NCBI GenBank assembly: GCA_025358925.1
Contig: JANYHT010000017.1
Span: 62,001-126,000 of the forward strand
Reading direction: 5' to 3'
DNA from: Gemmatimonadaceae bacterium
Lineage (GTDB): Bacteria > Gemmatimonadota > Gemmatimonadetes > Gemmatimonadales > Gemmatimonadaceae
DNA length: 64,000 nucleotides
Shown here: positions 62,486-64,000 of the stretch, piece after piece
How the letters are laid out: the number at the start of each line of letters is the position of its first letter
Position numbering within the stretch: the first letter of the stretch is position 1
Position numbers and translations under genes: made by a program
Notes under the pieces: generated by a model
Told to the model about the DNA's origin: nothing
The model's database searches: none
The model's input: only the letters and a program-made list of their open reading frames with translations

Positions 62486-64000
62486 TCAGGGTGTGACGGT
62501 GACGGTGACTGACGAGGATCCAATACCGCCATCCTTGTCCCGAATCGAGAGTGTAACAACGTACGTACCGGGCGTGCTCCAACTCATTGCGCGCAGCATT
62601 GGTCGGGTTTTCGCCGGGAGTGCGGTGACACTTCCTGCATACGTTGTGCCGTCGGCCCAGTCGTACGTGAATGCCCAAGGGGCGTCTTTCGTGCCGACAT
62701 CAGTACCGCTTGCGCCGAACGTCACGCTTTGGCCAACCGACACGGTGGTTGGTGTGCGCGCAATCAGCAGCGCAACCGGAGCAACATTGCTGATCACAAT
62801 GGAGCGCGACAATGACTTTGGCCAACCAAACTTATCCGTAACCGTGAGCGTCACGCTGTACGTCCCGTTATCGGCAAACGTTTTTGTTGGTGACACCTCC
62901 GACGCGCTCGTGCCATCGCCGAAATCCCACGCGTACGTGAGTACTTCGCCGAAACCGTTCACGAGTAAGTCGGGATCCGTCGATGCGGATCCGTTGAAGG
63001 TGACCGCCGTTCCTTCAACACTGGTCGTTGCGCCGGTAAACGATGCGACGGGAGGACGGTCACCCGCTTCGACTGCGGTCTGATACGAGTCTTGTAAGCG
63101 CGACAACATATCGTATCCCGTCGAGGCTTCAATTTTGTCGACGGTCGTCAAATAGTTTTGCCACGGATCGTTTCGAATACCCGATATGTTTGGCATGTTG
63201 ACCGCGAGTACCGTGGTGTTGGAAAGATCAGCCCAACTGTTGATATTGCCGCGCGTGAATGGATTGCCAGTGGTGTACGGACCAATAAACGCAACTTTCC
63301 ACGTCGAGTCGGGAATCTGCACTTTGTTCAGGTTGCGCAGCCACCGTGGTGTGGCACCGGCAGCGTAGAGAGGCCCGGTGATGATGTACACAGCACGACC
63401 ACCGAGCCTCGCAGAATCACCTAACGCATTTTCGAACGATGCCCACACACCTTGATTGAGATCGGCCATTTGCGGCACGATGTTCGTCAGATAAAACGTG
63501 GAGGCATTGTCAACGTTGGCGACGGTGCGATCAAACGAACGCGTCATATGGCCGCGATCAAATCCACCTGTGGTGTAGTCCGAGGTCAGAATCTGCGCCG
63601 AGACCGGCAAGTTTGGGTCGGCGGAAAAACAGTTGCAGCGATCCTGACCAGACACCATGTGTCGTGCATCTAATTCATAGCTCACCCAGTTCGGTGTACC
63701 GCGTGTCTGATTGTAGGAGAGCACGTATTGCGGACGGGCGATCAGAAAATCGATGGGCGAAGTTCCTGCGGCCGTGGGTCGGCCGAATTCATCATTCGCG
63801 CCGTATGTGCCGAGTGGCGCCGTAACTGGTATTTCGACAGTGATCGGCGTGAGCGTATCAGTGAACGTGGCGCCGCCGCCAACGGGCGTTGCGGTGACCT
63901 CAATACGCGGACGCGTCGCGCTGCCAGACACGCCGGTGACGATGCCCGTATTTTCGACGACCGTCGCCGTTGCGATGCTTGGGTCGATGGACCGGAACGT
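62486..64000 (-). CDS. Secreted DNA/RNA non-specific endonuclease with Ig-like and PKD domains, 5' end missing
   Basis: The frame is open to the right edge, so at least 504 residues are seen and the N-terminus is missing. The first visible part (TFRSIDPSIATATV, VTGVSGSATRPRIEVTATPVG) fits a bacterial Ig-like (Big_2) domain. The nuclease domain follows with DRGHMTRSFDR (catalytic His and Arg) and IVPQMADLNQGVWASFENALGD (Mg-binding Asn), as in NucA/EndA. Two PKD beta domains close the protein (LTYAWDFGDGTSASEVSPTKTF; FTYDWADGTTYAGSVTALPAK), without a membrane anchor. It likely degrades extracellular nucleic acids. Confidence 0.9.
   Translation of the reverse strand, partial: TFRSIDPSIATATVVENTGIVTGVSGSATRPRIEVTATPVGGGATFTDTLTPITVEIPVTAPLGTYGANDEFGRPTAAGTSPIDFLIARPQYVLSYNQTRGTPNWVSYELDARHMVSGQDRCNCFSADPNLPVSAQILTSDYTTGGFDRGHMTRSFDRTVANVDNASTFYLTNIVPQMADLNQGVWASFENALGDSARLGGRAVYIITGPLYAAGATPRWLRNLNKVQIPDSTWKVAFIGPYTTGNPFTRGNINSWADLSNTTVLAVNMPNISGIRNDPWQNYLTTVDKIEASTGYDMLSRLQDSYQTAVEAGDRPPVASFTGATTSVEGTAVTFNGSASTDPDLLVNGFGEVLTYAWDFGDGTSASEVSPTKTFADNGTYSVTLTVTDKFGWPKSLSRSIVISNVAPVALLIARTPTTVSVGQSVTFGASGTDVGTKDAPWAFTYDWADGTTYAGSVTALPAKTRPMLRAMSWSTPGTYVVTLSIRDKDGGIGSSSVTVTVTP

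Noticed and set aside
62181-63083. Long plus-strand open frame opposite the nuclease and PEP-CTERM genes
   Set aside because: The minus strand has clear domain motifs (DRGH, PKD, PEP-CTERM) and the plus frame is low-complexity Val/Pro/Ser-rich shadow coding.
1-64000. Prophage, genomic island, CRISPR array, tRNA or rRNA genes
   Set aside because: No integrase, transposase, phage structural gene, spaced direct repeats or tRNA-like clover pattern was seen.

Overview
The window reads as chromosomal DNA of a Gram-negative, GC-rich bacterium of the phylum Gemmatimonadota (inference). The clues are two tandem Ser/Thr kinases with membrane and coiled-coil tails, many exported beta-rich proteins (DUF5916, a PorV-like protein, a carboxypeptidase-regulatory/plug protein, a TonB receptor), a PEP-CTERM protein, a secreted protein with CRVW and thrombospondin-3 motifs, and frequent GTG starts. 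I saw no tRNA, rRNA, CRISPR array, integrase, transposase or phage gene. Genes are dense and no gap exceeds about 270 bases.

Layout. 1-7 kb: the 3' end of a creatininase-family gene, nadE, a class A penicillin-binding protein, a ferrochelatase with all four [2Fe-2S] cysteines, and an LssY-C protein. 7-14.4 kb: lon and the two kinases. 14.4-22.8 kb: a TPR protein, an alpha/beta hydrolase lacking its nucleophile, a Spy-like protein, a DEAD-box helicase, an orphan pseudopilin, a lipoprotein, pfkA, a strongly folded leader RNA, a secreted TSP3 protein and tag. 22.8-30.3 kb: a DUF2007 protein, a divergent DEAH-like helicase with odd motif order, a TetR regulator behind a clear palindromic operator, an ECF sigma factor, a CGNR zinc-finger protein, a yjjX homologue and a double universal stress protein. 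30.4-42 kb is metabolic: thioesterase, ispH, dienelactone hydrolase, 5'-nucleotidase; a translationally coupled SDR/acyl-CoA dehydrogenase/APH-kinase trio resembling the 4-hydroxyacyl-CoA pathway; and a convergent fadN-fadA pair that could finish the same beta-oxidation.

42-52.8 kb is an envelope region: DUF5916 protein, acyltransferase, a decayed msrB pseudogene, PorV-like protein, an ECF sigma/FecR/STN-TonB-receptor signalling set and a lipoprotein alpha/beta hydrolase. 52.9-64 kb holds a Tat-type aminotransferase, small membrane and secreted proteins, a CPBP protease next to G-rich telomere-like repeats, a DUF547 protein, a HerA-like ATPase, two genes too short for routine calling, a PEP-CTERM protein, and a secreted PKD-containing nuclease that runs off the right edge.

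The most interesting items are the SDR-ACAD-kinase operon, the mammalian-pattern [2Fe-2S] ferrochelatase, the three-stem leader RNA at 20789-20856, the helicase with an apparently displaced motif Ia, the msrB deletion remnant and the G-rich inverted repeat pair. All calls come from reading the sequence; no database search was run.
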